Counted from the first letter of the stretch, positions 9,060-17,799 are shown. The stretch: 64,000 nucleotides of DNA from Hymenobacter monticola (GCF_022811645.1 NZ_CP094534.1:3906001-3970000); one strand, 5' to 3'. The notes: generated by a model from the sequence alone, not told the origin. Made by a program: numbers and translations.

Positions 9060-9962
9060 TTAGGTAAAATCCTCGTCTATCAGCTCCTTATTGAGGACAG
9101 CCCCGGCCTTGGAGCCTGCCGCTACGGCCGCAGCCAGCGCCCGCATTGGCGTGGTGTTGTCGCCGGCCGCGTACACGCCTTTCATGCTGGTGCGTTGAAA
9201 ATCATCAACCTGCACATAGCCCATCTCGGTGATGGCGCAGCCCAGCTGCTGGGCCAGGGTGCCGGGCAGTTGAAACGGCACGCGGGCAAACACTGCGTCG
9301 AGCGGATAGTCCGGGCCATCGGCCAGCTGCACCGCGCGCAGGTAGCCCTGCTCGTGCGCGAGGCCGCTGATGGGCGTTTCAACTACCGCTACCTGATGGC
9401 GGGCCAGGGCCGCCCGCTGGGCCTCGGTGAGGGTGGCCGGGCCGTCGGTGAACAAGGTGAGTTGCCGCGTCCACTGCCGAATCAGGCGGGCAAACTCGAA
9501 GCCCACGTCGCCGTTGCCCAGCACGCCCAGGCGCTGGTCGGCCACTTCGTAGCCGTGGCAGTAGGGGCAGTGCAGCACCGAGATGCCCCAGCACTCGGCA
9601 AAGCCGGGCAGGGCCGGCAGCAGGTCGGTGATGCCGGTGGCCAGCACCAGCTTGCGCGCCGTGATACGGGTGCCAGCAGCTGTTTCGATGAGGAATCCGC
9701 CCTCAACGTTTGCGGCCGTCAGCGCCTCATCAGCCCGCAGCTCTATAGTGGGATACTGCAGCACCTGTTCGATGGCCTGGGCGCGCAGGGCAGCCGGCGT
9801 GGCGCCGTCCTGGGTGAGGAAGTTGTGCGAGTGGGGCGTCTGGCGGTTGCAGGGCCGGCCGGTGTCGAGGAGGAGCACCCGGCGGCGGGCGCGGCCCAGG
9901 GCCATGGCGGCGGAAAGACCGGCGTAGCTCCCGCCGATAATCAGAACGTCAAATTCTTGCAT
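9060..9962 (-). CDS. NAD(P)/FAD-dependent oxidoreductase, thioredoxin-reductase-like
   Basis: This 300-residue protein opens with the FAD-binding FDVLIIGGSYAGLSAAM. The redox pair CPYCHGYE is at residues 132-135, and VLGNGDVGFEFA follows as the second (NADPH) nucleotide fold. FAD is held again by VYAAGDNTTPMRAL. This is the compact TrxB-like class that reduces thioredoxin-type or other disulfides. A specific partner is not evident; no thioredoxin gene is nearby. It lies 63 bp upstream of DUF5682 on the same strand, possibly co-transcribed, though the family is not a known member of that system. Long antisense reading frames here are composition artefacts. Confidence 0.88.
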   Translation of the reverse strand: MQEFDVLIIGGSYAGLSAAMALGRARRRVLLLDTGRPCNRQTPHSHNFLTQDGATPAALRAQAIEQVLQYPTIELRADEALTAANVEGGFLIETAAGTRITARKLVLATGITDLLPALPGFAECWGISVLHCPYCHGYEVADQRLGVLGNGDVGFEFARLIRQWTRQLTLFTDGPATLTEAQRAALARHQVAVVETPISGLAHEQGYLRAVQLADGPDYPLDAVFARVPFQLPGTLAQQLGCAITEMGYVQVDDFQRTSMKGVYAAGDNTTPMRALAAAVAAGSKAGAVLNKELIDEDFT

Positions 9963-10363
9963 GAAAAGAAGGGTTGAAAGCAGCCGCGCTACCTGCGTGC
10001 CAGCTGGGCGGACGCGGGCAGCTGGCTCTCCTTACAGTTTCTACAGTTGCTACGAAGTTAGAGGCGCTGCTGGGCTGTGGTGTGGTGGCTAATGTCGAAC
10101 AGGCAAATGTTGGAAGTATGTGAGGGAAATGTTCTTGGGATAGTAGCTAATTAGTCTAGTACACCTTGACGCGTGTCCATCGTGGGGGACAAGCTGAGCC
10201 TCGCAGGGAACAACGCCGTTAGCTAGATTAGCTAACCTTTTTGCCGGTATGGCAGCTAGGTGATGTTTGCCTTCCCATAGGGTTATGTCACGATTTACGC
10301 TCTCCTAAAGCGCTCTGGATTGAGATTAATGACGAATGCAATGGTGTTTAATGAACATAAATG
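9963..10363. other. Intergenic stretch, no gene seen
   Basis: About 400 bp with stops in all frames and falling GC content toward the AT-rich gene at 10364-11218. I see no clear repeat, terminator or promoter. It probably contains the junction of the foreign-looking segment. Confidence 0.5.
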
Positions 10364-11218
10364 TCAGCTTTGACCTTTGAGTGCCTCTGTATGAATGTGT
10401 TGCAATCCGGATATTAGTTTTTCCTCCAGTTCTGTTGCATTGCGGTATACCGTTGTCCTCCAATTTCTAATATCAAATTGCAGTGCTGTTCCTTTTCTTA
10501 CAAGTTGAATAAGAGGTTTTTCAAATGCCCGAGCTAGCCCAGCCTCAAAATACACATTGTGAGAGTTAAGCGTGAAATCAGCAATAACAAAATCAGATTT
10601 TTTGATTTATTCAATTATTTGCTGAGATATCTCATAATCACCTTCTCTCAAGTCCATTCTAATTAATTGCATTGGCAAATTAGTTTGGGCGACTGCACGA
10701 AGCATAGCACGATAATAATCAACCAATGCCGGCTCCTCCTCTTCCCGGAAAGACATTGCTACAAACCCAATTAACTTCTTTGCTGAGGATGTTTTTTGAA
10801 CTTCTGGTGCTGAAATCGTAATATAGTCATTGCTGACCCTCACGTTTTTATCACCATATCGCACGAAAACGTCCCCAGTACTAGCTGTAATAGGCCCAAA
10901 GTGAGAAGGTGCCTTTGTTACATGAATGCAGATGACATGTCTGCCATTAATTTCAAAGTCTGATATTTCAATAGGATAAGGAAAGATTGAATCGCATAAA
11001 GCTTGTGATTTTTTTATCTGTTTTGGTAAAGCATCTGCCGTTATTCCGATAATACGTCCTTCATTCGTAATTCCTATGAATAAATAACCTCCTTCGGAAT
11101 TTGCTAGTGCAATTAATGAGGTAGCGATGTTTTGTTCATTAAAAAAGCCTGCTTTAAATTCTACATTCTGGCTTTCACCCCCCTTGATTAGGTTGGTATA
11201 ATTCTCAATGGTTTCCAT
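10364..11218 (-). pseudogene. AlbA_2 (Schlafen-type) / TIR- or NDT-like protein, interrupted by in-frame TAA
   Basis: Read from ATG 11218, the N-terminal 130 residues carry AlbA_2 divergent DNA-binding features: ESQNVEFKAGF, LIALANSEGGYLFIGI and DVFVRYGDKNVRVS. The C-terminal part starts GFVAMSFREEEEPALVDYY and continues after the stop as DFVIADFTLNSHNVYFEAGLARAFEKPLIQLVRK. This is the fold shared by nucleoside deoxyribosyltransferase-like and TIR-like effector domains. A TAA at 10607-10609 follows QQIIE, and the same frame resumes IKKSDFVIAD. The full-length product would be about 284 residues. The gene is far more AT-rich than everything around it, suggesting transfer. It sits between MoxR and the reductase gene. 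A defence-type role is an inference. As read, the truncated 203-residue form loses the D-F-T and N-V-Y-F-E-A-G motifs. Confidence 0.75.
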
Positions 11219-11263
11219 TTGATAAGGGCTGATTAAATGACTTGCATTTTTGAATGGGCTTCA

Positions 11264-12355
11264 TTACTCCACCACCTCCCGGCACGCGCGGTATAAATCC
11301 TTCCAGCCGTCGCGCTCCTTCACCACGGTTTCGAGGTATTCGAGCCACACCACGCGGTCGGGGGTGGGGTCTTTGATGACGGCGCCGGTGAGGCCGGCGG
11401 CCAGGTCGGGGGCGCGCAGGGTGCCGTCGCCGAAGTAGGCGGCCAGGGCCAGGCCGGCGTTCATCACCGAGATGGCCTCGCCGGTGCTGAGGGTACCGCT
11501 GGGGCTCTTGAGCTTGATTTTGCCGTTGTCGGTCACGCCCTGGCGCAGCTCCCGAAACACCGTGACGAGGCGGCTGATTTCGGCCAGGGCGGGGGCCTCC
11601 ACGGGCAGCTGCAGGGCCTGGCCCTGCTTGGCCACGCGGGTTTGCACGATGTGCACTTCCTCGGCCAGGGTGGCGGGCAGGGGCAGCACCACGGCGTTGA
11701 AGCGGCGGCGCAGGGCGCTGCTCAGCTCGTTCACGCCCCGGTCCCGGTCGTTGGCCGTGGCAATGACGTTGAAGCCCTGCCGGGCTTGAATTTCGGTGCT
11801 CAGCTCGGAAATGGGCAGCACTTTCTCGGAGAGCATGGTGAGCAGGGTGTCCTGCACGTCGGAGGGGATGCGCGTAAGCTCTTCGATGCGCACGAGCTGG
11901 CCGGTTTCCATGCCTTTGTAGAGCGGGCTGGGTACGAGGGCACCCAGGGAGGGGCCTTCGGCCAGCAGGCGGGCGTAGTTCCAGGAGTAGCGCAGGCTGT
12001 CTTCGGCGGTGCCGGCGGTGCCTTGCACCAGCAGGTTGGTGTGCCCGCTGATGGCGGCGGTGAGGTGCTCGCTCACCCAGCTTTTGGCCGTGCCGGGCAC
12101 GCCGAGCAGCAGCAGGGCGCGGTCGGTGGCCAGGGTGGCCACGGCAATTTCCATCAGCCGCCGCTGGCCGATGTACTTGGGCTCAATCTCGAAACCATTA
12201 TCAAGCTTGCCGCCGAGCAGGTAGGTCACCACAGCCCAGGGCGAGAGCTGCCAGCCCGGCGGCTTGGGGCGGGCCTGGTCGACGGCTTTGAGGGCAGCAA
12301 GCTCTTCGGCGTAGAGGTCTTCGGCGTGGGGGCGGAGCAGGGCGGTTGGCGTCAT
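11264..12355 (-). CDS. MoxR-family AAA+ ATPase
   Basis: This 363-residue protein has Walker A GVPGTAKS (residues 85-92), a Walker B region ending VRIEEL (157-160, Glu where Asp is more usual), sensor 1 ATAND (199-203) and the arginine-finger segment ALRRRF (214-219). It matches the MoxR group that pairs with VWA proteins and acts as a chaperone-like remodeller. It lies 82 bp downstream of the SWIM/DUF5691 gene on the same strand, so the two probably form an operon. VWA (2618) and DUF5682 (6648) partners lie further on, displaced by other genes. Its client is unknown. Confidence 0.92.
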   Translation of the reverse strand: MTPTALLRPHAEDLYAEELAALKAVDQARPKPPGWQLSPWAVVTYLLGGKLDNGFEIEPKYIGQRRLMEIAVATLATDRALLLLGVPGTAKSWVSEHLTAAISGHTNLLVQGTAGTAEDSLRYSWNYARLLAEGPSLGALVPSPLYKGMETGQLVRIEELTRIPSDVQDTLLTMLSEKVLPISELSTEIQARQGFNVIATANDRDRGVNELSSALRRRFNAVVLPLPATLAEEVHIVQTRVAKQGQALQLPVEAPALAEISRLVTVFRELRQGVTDNGKIKLKSPSGTLSTGEAISVMNAGLALAAYFGDGTLRAPDLAAGLTGAVIKDPTPDRVVWLEYLETVVKERDGWKDLYRACREVVE

Positions 12356-12361
12356 CGGTTT

Positions 12362-12400
12362 AGGGTGTGAGGGTAAGAGGGTGTGGGGGCAGGAGGTGGA
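12362..12400. repeat. Half-element of the gagggtaggagggta repeat type
   Basis: The sequence gggtgtgagggtaagagggtgtgggggcagg resembles the left arm of the palindromic element at 43557-43643 and the reverse complement of the tract at 47500-47540. No matching second arm is seen here. Confidence 0.45.
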
Positions 12401-12437
12401 AGGTATAACGTGCTTTTCGTCTGTTTACAGGCGTTTC

Positions 12438-15400
12438 TTATTCTCTTAGCGACCCCTCCAAATCGGCTTGGAAGCGCAGGGTGTCGATGAATTCGTGAAG
12501 TTGGGGTTGAAAGGTTTGGTGCATGTCGGCAATGGCTTCGGCTTGCTGGATGACGGCCACCGCATCGGCCGGGGCCACGTTGGGGGCCACGGTCTGGGAC
12601 AGCAGCCACGCCAGCTGGCGCAGGTGGTAGGGCGGGGCGTTGACCTGGTACAGCGTGGCCGTGTTCGCCAGTTGGCTGGCAATGGCCCGCACCACCGTCA
12701 GGCTAAATGTGCGCGGCCACGGCGCAGGCACAAAGCCGAGGTCCTGCGTCCAATTTGGCACCTGGCGGCGCACCCGCTCCAGAATGGGCTCCAGCAGCTG
12801 CTCCTGACGGGCGTCGTCGGAGAGAAGCGCCGCCATCGAAACCCAGTCGATACCCCGGTCGCAGTGGGCTTTTTCCAACGCCGGTCGCTCGTTGAGCCAA
12901 ATCGTGAGGAAAGCACCAGCGAAGGCGGCATCGTGGTGCAGCAAGGTGCTGCGCGACCAAGCCGTGAGCAGCGGCAAAGCCCATTCCGAAGCCAGGGCAG
13001 CAGCCAGTAACTCAGGCGGCGTGAGGCCAAGGTGGGTTAGCCAGCGCTGGGGCGGCAGCAGGGCCAGCAGGTTAGCGAGGCGGGCAGTGGCGGGGCCCAC
13101 CGGCGTGTGAAACGTGGGCCCGTAGGCCGATAGAAACCGGGCATTCTTCTCCTCGATGCCATCGGCCAGCCAGGATTTGTCCCAGGCCTCGGGAAGGACA
13201 ACATCGAGCTGGGCTTTGCCCAGGCCCAGCAGCTTGCGACTGGCGGATAGCAGCGGGGCGGCCCGTGCCCACAGCCGCTCGGTGAGGGCGGCGCCGGGCA
13301 GCTGAACCAGCAGCTCGGTGGCAAGACGGCGCACCTCCTGGCCGCGCGCTTTCAGCAGCGTTTCCAGCGCGGGCTCGGCGTCGGGGTGCAGGTGCTGGGC
13401 CAGGATTTCGAGCAAGGCCTCCTGCACCTTAGCCGGCTCGGTGGGCAGGGCGGCCAGGAGCAGGGCGCGGGCCTCGTCGGGCGCCTGGGCGAAGCGTTCG
13501 GCGAGCCAGGCGCGGCGCTGAGGCAGCGTGCCGGTTTCCCAGGTTTCGGGGTCGGCGCCCGGGTCCGATTCGGCAGGAGCAAGGCCTTCAGCCATTTTGG
13601 CCCAATCGGGGTTTTGTCGAATCAGCCAGTGGCCGCGCTGCCCCAGCACCAGCCCCAGCGCCGCCCGTGTTTCGGCCGAACGGGTGGCGTGCTGCAGCAG
13701 CGGCACCAGCAGGGCCGGGGGCACGCGCAAATCGCGGCCCGCCAGACGGGTGAGGTAGTCGGGCAGCAGCTCCAGGTGCAGGCTGTTGACGAGCATCTGG
13801 TGCAGGTGGGCGGTGCCCTTGGGGCCTACTACGGGCAGCAGCTCGGCGGGCGCGGGCGCGAGGGACGGGCCGGCAGCGGGGGCCGGCCGGAGGCCCGCCT
13901 TGCGCATCAGGGCCAGGGTACCAGCGGCGAGCAAGAGCTGCTGCTCGGGTGTGTCGGCGGGCGTGGGGAAGGCAGGAATGGCTTCGCCGCTCTGGCGCGT
14001 GCCGAGCAGGGCAATGCGCAGGAGCTGGGCGGCTGACGGCGCGGCTGGGAAAACCTCACCTCCTGCCCCCCTCTCCAAGAAAGAGGGGGCACTGGCTCGT
14101 GAGGACGATTCCATAACCGTAATATCTGGGAGCAAGTCCGGTGCCCCCTCTTTTTTGGAGAGGGGGGCAGGGGGTGAGGTCCACGCGTGGTCCGTCGCCC
14201 AGCTACCCAGCGGCCGAAACGCCTGCCCATCCCATTCGCCAAACAGCGTGACCGGCTGCCCGCCGCTTTCGGCCAGCAGCTGCCAGCCAAAATCCTCATC
14301 AATAAAGCGCAACGGCAGCGTGCCGGCCTCCGTGCGGTGGTGCAGTTGCCAGCGGCCATCGGGCAGTGGCATGGGCAGCACCTGCGCCAGCGTAGCGGGC
14401 CACTCGCGCAGCCAGGGCTGGCGGGCCAGCGCGTCGGCGTAATCGTGGAGCAGCTGACTGATGGACTGACCCGTCGGCACTGCCCCGGGCGGCACCGTGC
14501 CATCGAATTTTACCTGCACCGGAGCGGCCCGCAGCGGCAGCAAGCCGGGGTAAAAAGCCAGTTCGCCCAGGTAACTGCCGTGCGGAATGAACGGCGTACC
14601 AAAGGGCTGCCCGCCAAAAGAAAACTCCAGCACCAGCGCGGTGCGGCCGGTGCGACGCCCGTGCAGCCAGGTGCGGCGGGCGGTGAGACGGTCTTCCTCC
14701 CAGCGGAACTGGCCCAGCACGCGCCAGGCGTCGGACACGGGCGGGGCGGTGGCCAGGAGGTCTTCTTTTTTGAGGTTGACGCCGACTTGCTGGAGGATTT
14801 CCGGGCGGGCATCGGCACTGAGCTGGGGCAGGTTCTGGAAGGCCCGCACCAGCAGGAAAAGCTCGCCCAGGCGGCCCAGCAGGCGGGCGGGCCAGTCGGT
14901 GTGGGCGTGGCGCAGGGTGGCCAGCTCGCGCAGGGCAGCGGCCAGGCCGGGCAGCTGGTTGTCGACCAGCCGGGCGGCTTGGCTTTCCCAGAACTTCGCG
15001 GGCTGCTGGTCGAGGGTTGCCAGGCCGGCACGCATCAGGTCTTCGAGCCAGGCGGCGAGGTCGTCGGCGCCGGCGGCCATGCGGGCCAGGCGCTTGGGGT
15101 CGACGCTGAGGCCGCCGGTCGGGGCTGCTTCAAGAGCATCAGCAGCGGCATCGTTGTCCGGGGCTGAAGCGTCGACTGGGTTGCTTTCGGCAGACAACTC
15201 GGTTGCGGCCGTGGCCTTGGGCGTTTTGGCGGCCGGGGGCGCAGCGGCTTTCTCGGTCTTTTTCTCCTGAGTTTGCTGGCGCTTGCTGAGCCACTCTTCC
15301 AGCCAGGCGGGCGGGGTGGTGCCCGTCAGCAGTTCGGGCTGGCGGGACATGAGCAGGAGCAGGCCGGCGCCGTGCTTGCAAGGAAACACCCGGCTCGGGC

Positions 15401-15602
15401 AGCTGCATTTAAAGGCCGGCTCCGTGAGGTCGATGCCGGTAAGGTAGGGCTTGCTGCCGCTGCCGGCGCACTCGCCCCAGGCTGCTGTATCGGTGCGGCC
15501 CAGGTTGGCCCATTTGGTGGGCTTTAGCAGCTCCTGGCCCCTTTTTAGGGTGCCGGGGTCGGTGATGAGGGCTTGGGCTTGCGCTTCGGTGAAGGAAATC
15601 AT
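12438..15602 (-). CDS. SWIM zinc finger protein with DUF5691-like C-terminal half and in-frame palindromic element
   Basis: This is a 1054-residue protein. The SWIM zinc finger CxCx6CxH is complete: Cys66, Cys68, Cys75 and His77 in FKCSCPSRVFPCKHG. An acidic/Ala-rich linker lies around 105-165. The C-terminal half from about 520 (AAQLLRIALLGTRQSGEAIP, later LPLLTAWSRSTLLHHDAAFA) resembles DUF5691, which other bacteria encode as a separate gene beside SWIM, MoxR, DUF5682 and VWA. A 43-codon palindromic element (14052-14180, residues about 475-517, TSPPAPLSKKEGAPDL and on) sits in frame right at the junction of the two halves. It leads the probable operon with MoxR. SWIM domains bind DNA or protein; the precise role is unknown. 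Confidence 0.85.
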   Translation of the reverse strand: MISFTEAQAQALITDPGTLKRGQELLKPTKWANLGRTDTAAWGECAGSGSKPYLTGIDLTEPAFKCSCPSRVFPCKHGAGLLLLMSRQPELLTGTTPPAWLEEWLSKRQQTQEKKTEKAAAPPAAKTPKATAATELSAESNPVDASAPDNDAAADALEAAPTGGLSVDPKRLARMAAGADDLAAWLEDLMRAGLATLDQQPAKFWESQAARLVDNQLPGLAAALRELATLRHAHTDWPARLLGRLGELFLLVRAFQNLPQLSADARPEILQQVGVNLKKEDLLATAPPVSDAWRVLGQFRWEEDRLTARRTWLHGRRTGRTALVLEFSFGGQPFGTPFIPHGSYLGELAFYPGLLPLRAAPVQVKFDGTVPPGAVPTGQSISQLLHDYADALARQPWLREWPATLAQVLPMPLPDGRWQLHHRTEAGTLPLRFIDEDFGWQLLAESGGQPVTLFGEWDGQAFRPLGSWATDHAWTSPPAPLSKKEGAPDLLPDITVMESSSRASAPSFLERGAGGEVFPAAPSAAQLLRIALLGTRQSGEAIPAFPTPADTPEQQLLLAAGTLALMRKAGLRPAPAAGPSLAPAPAELLPVVGPKGTAHLHQMLVNSLHLELLPDYLTRLAGRDLRVPPALLVPLLQHATRSAETRAALGLVLGQRGHWLIRQNPDWAKMAEGLAPAESDPGADPETWETGTLPQRRAWLAERFAQAPDEARALLLAALPTEPAKVQEALLEILAQHLHPDAEPALETLLKARGQEVRRLATELLVQLPGAALTERLWARAAPLLSASRKLLGLGKAQLDVVLPEAWDKSWLADGIEEKNARFLSAYGPTFHTPVGPATARLANLLALLPPQRWLTHLGLTPPELLAAALASEWALPLLTAWSRSTLLHHDAAFAGAFLTIWLNERPALEKAHCDRGIDWVSMAALLSDDARQEQLLEPILERVRRQVPNWTQDLGFVPAPWPRTFSLTVVRAIASQLANTATLYQVNAPPYHLRQLAWLLSQTVAPNVAPADAVAVIQQAEAIADMHQTFQPQLHEFIDTLRFQADLEGSLRE
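14052..14180. repeat. 129-bp palindromic element inserted in frame (copy 2)
   Basis: It has the same architecture and length as the copy at 8514-8642. Its arms (aacctcacctcctgcccccc and ggggggcagggggtgaggt) carry paired base changes that keep the stem complementary. It encodes SPPAPLSKKEGA and LERGAGGEV on the minus strand, in the same phase as copy 1. Confidence 0.93.
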
Positions 15603-15672
15603 GGGAGCGGGGTAGGCGCCAAATGTAGAAGGGAATTCGTTGGCTGGGAATGGCCAATTACACCTGTCAGCC

Positions 15673-16032
15673 TCACTTAAAAAAATCGGCCGGGTCGGCC
15701 TGGCTCAGGTATTGCTGCAGGTGCGGCAATGTATCGAAATGCGGCAGCACGCAGGCCATAAAATCGGCTACGGCCACCGGGCCGCTGGCGTAGGCCACAA
15801 ACGTGTGCCCGCCCTCGGCAAACTCTAGTTCCTCCAGCAGCCGGGGCTGCTTTTCCTCAATGATGGTTTCGATGTGCTCGGCCCAGGAATCGGCCGTGCC
15901 ACCGAAGCCATAATGCTGAAACAGTTGGTAATAGGCTTCCAGTCCGCCCACATCGGCAAAGATGAGCAGCTGGTATTCGGGCATCACGGCGGGCGGCGCG
16001 TCCGTGACCTGGAAGGGGAAAGTGGCAGACAT
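15673..16032 (-). CDS. Imm51-like immunity family protein
   Basis: This 119-residue soluble protein carries a pattern I associate with Imm51: YGFGGTADSWAEHIETIIEE, then LEFAEGGHTFVAYASG and a C-terminal helical HFDTLPHLQQYLSQAD. Imm51 proteins neutralise polymorphic toxins, but no toxin gene or secretion cassette is next to it, so it would be an orphan. It lies 70 bp upstream of the SWIM gene on the same strand and 17 bp downstream of the next gene's stop. The start at 16032 (MSATFPFQV) is the only good ATG. Confidence 0.6.
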   Translation of the reverse strand: MSATFPFQVTDAPPAVMPEYQLLIFADVGGLEAYYQLFQHYGFGGTADSWAEHIETIIEEKQPRLLEELEFAEGGHTFVAYASGPVAVADFMACVLPHFDTLPHLQQYLSQADPADFFK

Positions 16033-16049
16033 GGCGGTGAAAATACGCG

Positions 16050-16595
16050 CTAGTTCCGCCGTCGCCGCACCAGCAATAGGCCCACGCAGGCCACGGCCAG
16101 GGCCGCAATCAGGGCATCGCGCACGAAACGGCCTTGCTTGGCTTCCGCTACTTCGGCTTCGAGGTCGCGCTGCTTGGCGAGCTGCTGCTTTTCGCGCTGG
16201 CGCAGGTTTTGGGCTTCGTTTTCCAATTCCAGCAGGCGCTGGGCGGTGAGGTTGCGGTCGTCGCGGCTGGTGCTTTCCAGCTTGGTGGTGGTGGCCGTCA
16301 GCCGCGCCGAGGTGCTGGTGGCTTTTTGGGCCGTTTCGTTAAGCACATTCACAATTTGCTGGTCCTTGTCCACGATGCCCTGCAGGGCGTCCACCACTTC
16401 CTGCAGGTCTTTTTTAGACGGCTTGTTGCCGAACAGGCTGTGGCGCTGGGCGCTGGCTTCGCGGTAGTGGTCGGTGAGGATTTTTCGTTCGGCCAGCAGG
16501 CGCGGCAACGGCGAATCGGGCGTCACGGCCGGGGCCTGGGCGGCGGCGAGAACCGGAAGCAACCAAACCAGGGGCAAGAAGAAAAAGCGAAACAT
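16050..16595 (-). CDS. Secreted coiled-coil protein with C-terminal membrane anchor
   Basis: From ATG 16595, preceded by AGGAG, this is 181 residues. It has a signal peptide (MFRFFFLPLVWLLPVLAAAQA), then a long charged helical region with coiled-coil character (KKDLQEVVDAL, LLELENEAQNLRQREKQQLA) and a single C-terminal transmembrane segment DALIAALAVACVGLLLV followed by RRRRN. The topology suggests an envelope protein anchored with the coiled coil in the periplasm. I do not recognise a named family. The frame extends to 16760 upstream, but that overlaps the divergent lipoprotein gene. Confidence 0.8.
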   Translation of the reverse strand: MFRFFFLPLVWLLPVLAAAQAPAVTPDSPLPRLLAERKILTDHYREASAQRHSLFGNKPSKKDLQEVVDALQGIVDKDQQIVNVLNETAQKATSTSARLTATTTKLESTSRDDRNLTAQRLLELENEAQNLRQREKQQLAKQRDLEAEVAEAKQGRFVRDALIAALAVACVGLLLVRRRRN

Positions 16596-16668
16596 TAGCT
16601 CCTGTGTAGTTCTTTGCAAGTAGAAAGGCATGTGAGAAAACGGCATTGGCATGAAGAAAATGCAGATA

Positions 16669-17133
16669 ATGAAAAAAGCCACCGTCCTGGTGCTGGGGGC
16701 GCTGAGCATGTGGAGCTGCGAAACCAGCCGGCTGAAAACGCCGCCGACGTATGGCGGCACCGTATCCGAAGGGCTGCACGAAAAAGGCGCCAGCGGGGTG
16801 CTGCCCTTCCTCGTTCAGGAAATCAGCACCGACGCCACGTACGGCTTTACGGAAACCAACCCCGTGCGAGTTGGCGGCGGGCTGGAAGCGGGCGCCCGCA
16901 ACCAGCAGCGTTACCTCAACGCCCTGCTCGGCCCCAAAGGTCAGACCATTGAATACCAGCGCGAAGCCAGCTGCTGCGCTTTTAAAATCGAGCAGGGAGG
17001 TGTGCTCAACGAAGGTCAGCTTGACGTGTACACCATCACCTGGAAGGGCCAAAAAGAACCGGTAAAATTGTACCTCAACATGTACGAAGAAGGCCAGCTG
17101 GCCGCGCCGGTAGGCCTGACGGCGGCTCGTTGA
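16669..17133 (+). CDS. Putative lipoprotein of unknown function
   Basis: A 154-residue product with a lipoprotein signal MKKATVLVLGALSMWSC (Cys17). The mature part has YGFTETNPVRVGGG, NQQRYLNALLGPKGQ, a vicinal ASCCAF pair and LYLNMYEEG. I have seen this pattern in Bacteroidota lipoproteins that carry misleading aldolase-like names; no catalytic residues are recognisable. An earlier in-frame ATG at 16651 (MKKMQIMKK) is equally possible. It is divergent from 16595, with a 73-bp gap to the chosen start. The product is predicted to be membrane-anchored. Confidence 0.8.
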   Translation: MKKATVLVLGALSMWSCETSRLKTPPTYGGTVSEGLHEKGASGVLPFLVQEISTDATYGFTETNPVRVGGGLEAGARNQQRYLNALLGPKGQTIEYQREASCCAFKIEQGGVLNEGQLDVYTITWKGQKEPVKLYLNMYEEGQLAAPVGLTAAR

Positions 17134-17214
17134 GGGCGACGCGGGAACGGCCCCTCGGGCCCGGCGCCGCCGAGGCTGAGCAGCTTTCTGAGGTTGCCCC
17201 GCGTAAAAGGGCAC

Positions 17215-17799
17215 ATGAAGAAGCTTCTGTCCGTGCTTGCGCTGTTGACGACGGGCTGCGGTACTTGCGAGCAGGTATGCCTCACGCCTGAGGAGCGGGC
17301 CTGGTTTCCGGCGCACCCCAAGGGCACCGCTATTGCCTTTCGCAGCAACCGCGGCAACTCCAACACCATGAGTCTGTTGGAGCAGCGCGAATGGTTCAGC
17401 AACACCGACTGCAACAAGCTGGAATCGGGGTCTTACCAGCCCATCCACGTGCAGTTTGGGATGGAATCGGCCACGCAGTACGACGCCAAGCGGCCCCACT
17501 TCAGCATCGTGGCCGATAAAATCAGGCCCGACGTGCCGGCCCGGTTGCAGTTTAGCATCTCAGGGCTGGAGTACCCACTGCCGTCCGGCCAGAAAATAGG
17601 CCCCACCGACGTGCTGGTGCAGGAGCCCTGCAAACTGAGCACCGGCAAAACCTACCCGGCCGCCTACGTTTTCCGCGACGGCCAGAACGCCAAAAATTAC
17701 GGCGCCGGCCGCCTGCGCTCCTTCCACTGGGACAAGCAGGCCGACCTGATTCGCTACGAGCTGGCCGACGGCGAAGTGTTTGAGCGAGTGGGGGAATAA
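17215..17799 (+). CDS. Putative lipoprotein of unknown function
   Basis: A 194-residue product with lipobox MKKLLSVLALLTTGC. Cysteines follow closely (GCGTCEQVC). The mature part contains PEERAWFPAHPKGTAIAF, FSNTDCNKLESGSYQPIHV and a C-terminal LRSFHWDKQADLIRYELADG. It has no similarity I recognise. It lies 81 bp after the previous lipoprotein on the same strand and may be co-transcribed. The frame opens at 17194, but ATG 17215 gives the proper signal sequence. Confidence 0.8.
   Translation: MKKLLSVLALLTTGCGTCEQVCLTPEERAWFPAHPKGTAIAFRSNRGNSNTMSLLEQREWFSNTDCNKLESGSYQPIHVQFGMESATQYDAKRPHFSIVADKIRPDVPARLQFSISGLEYPLPSGQKIGPTDVLVQEPCKLSTGKTYPAAYVFRDGQNAKNYGAGRLRSFHWDKQADLIRYELADGEVFERVGE

Noticed and set aside
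10607..10609. TAA as a reassigned sense codon
   Set aside because: TAA ends several well-understood genes in the same window, including ftsA and ftsZ, so reassignment is not credible.
14187..15167. Long plus-strand frame opposite the SWIM gene
   Set aside because: Gln/Gly/Arg-rich shadow of a gene with a complete SWIM zinc finger.
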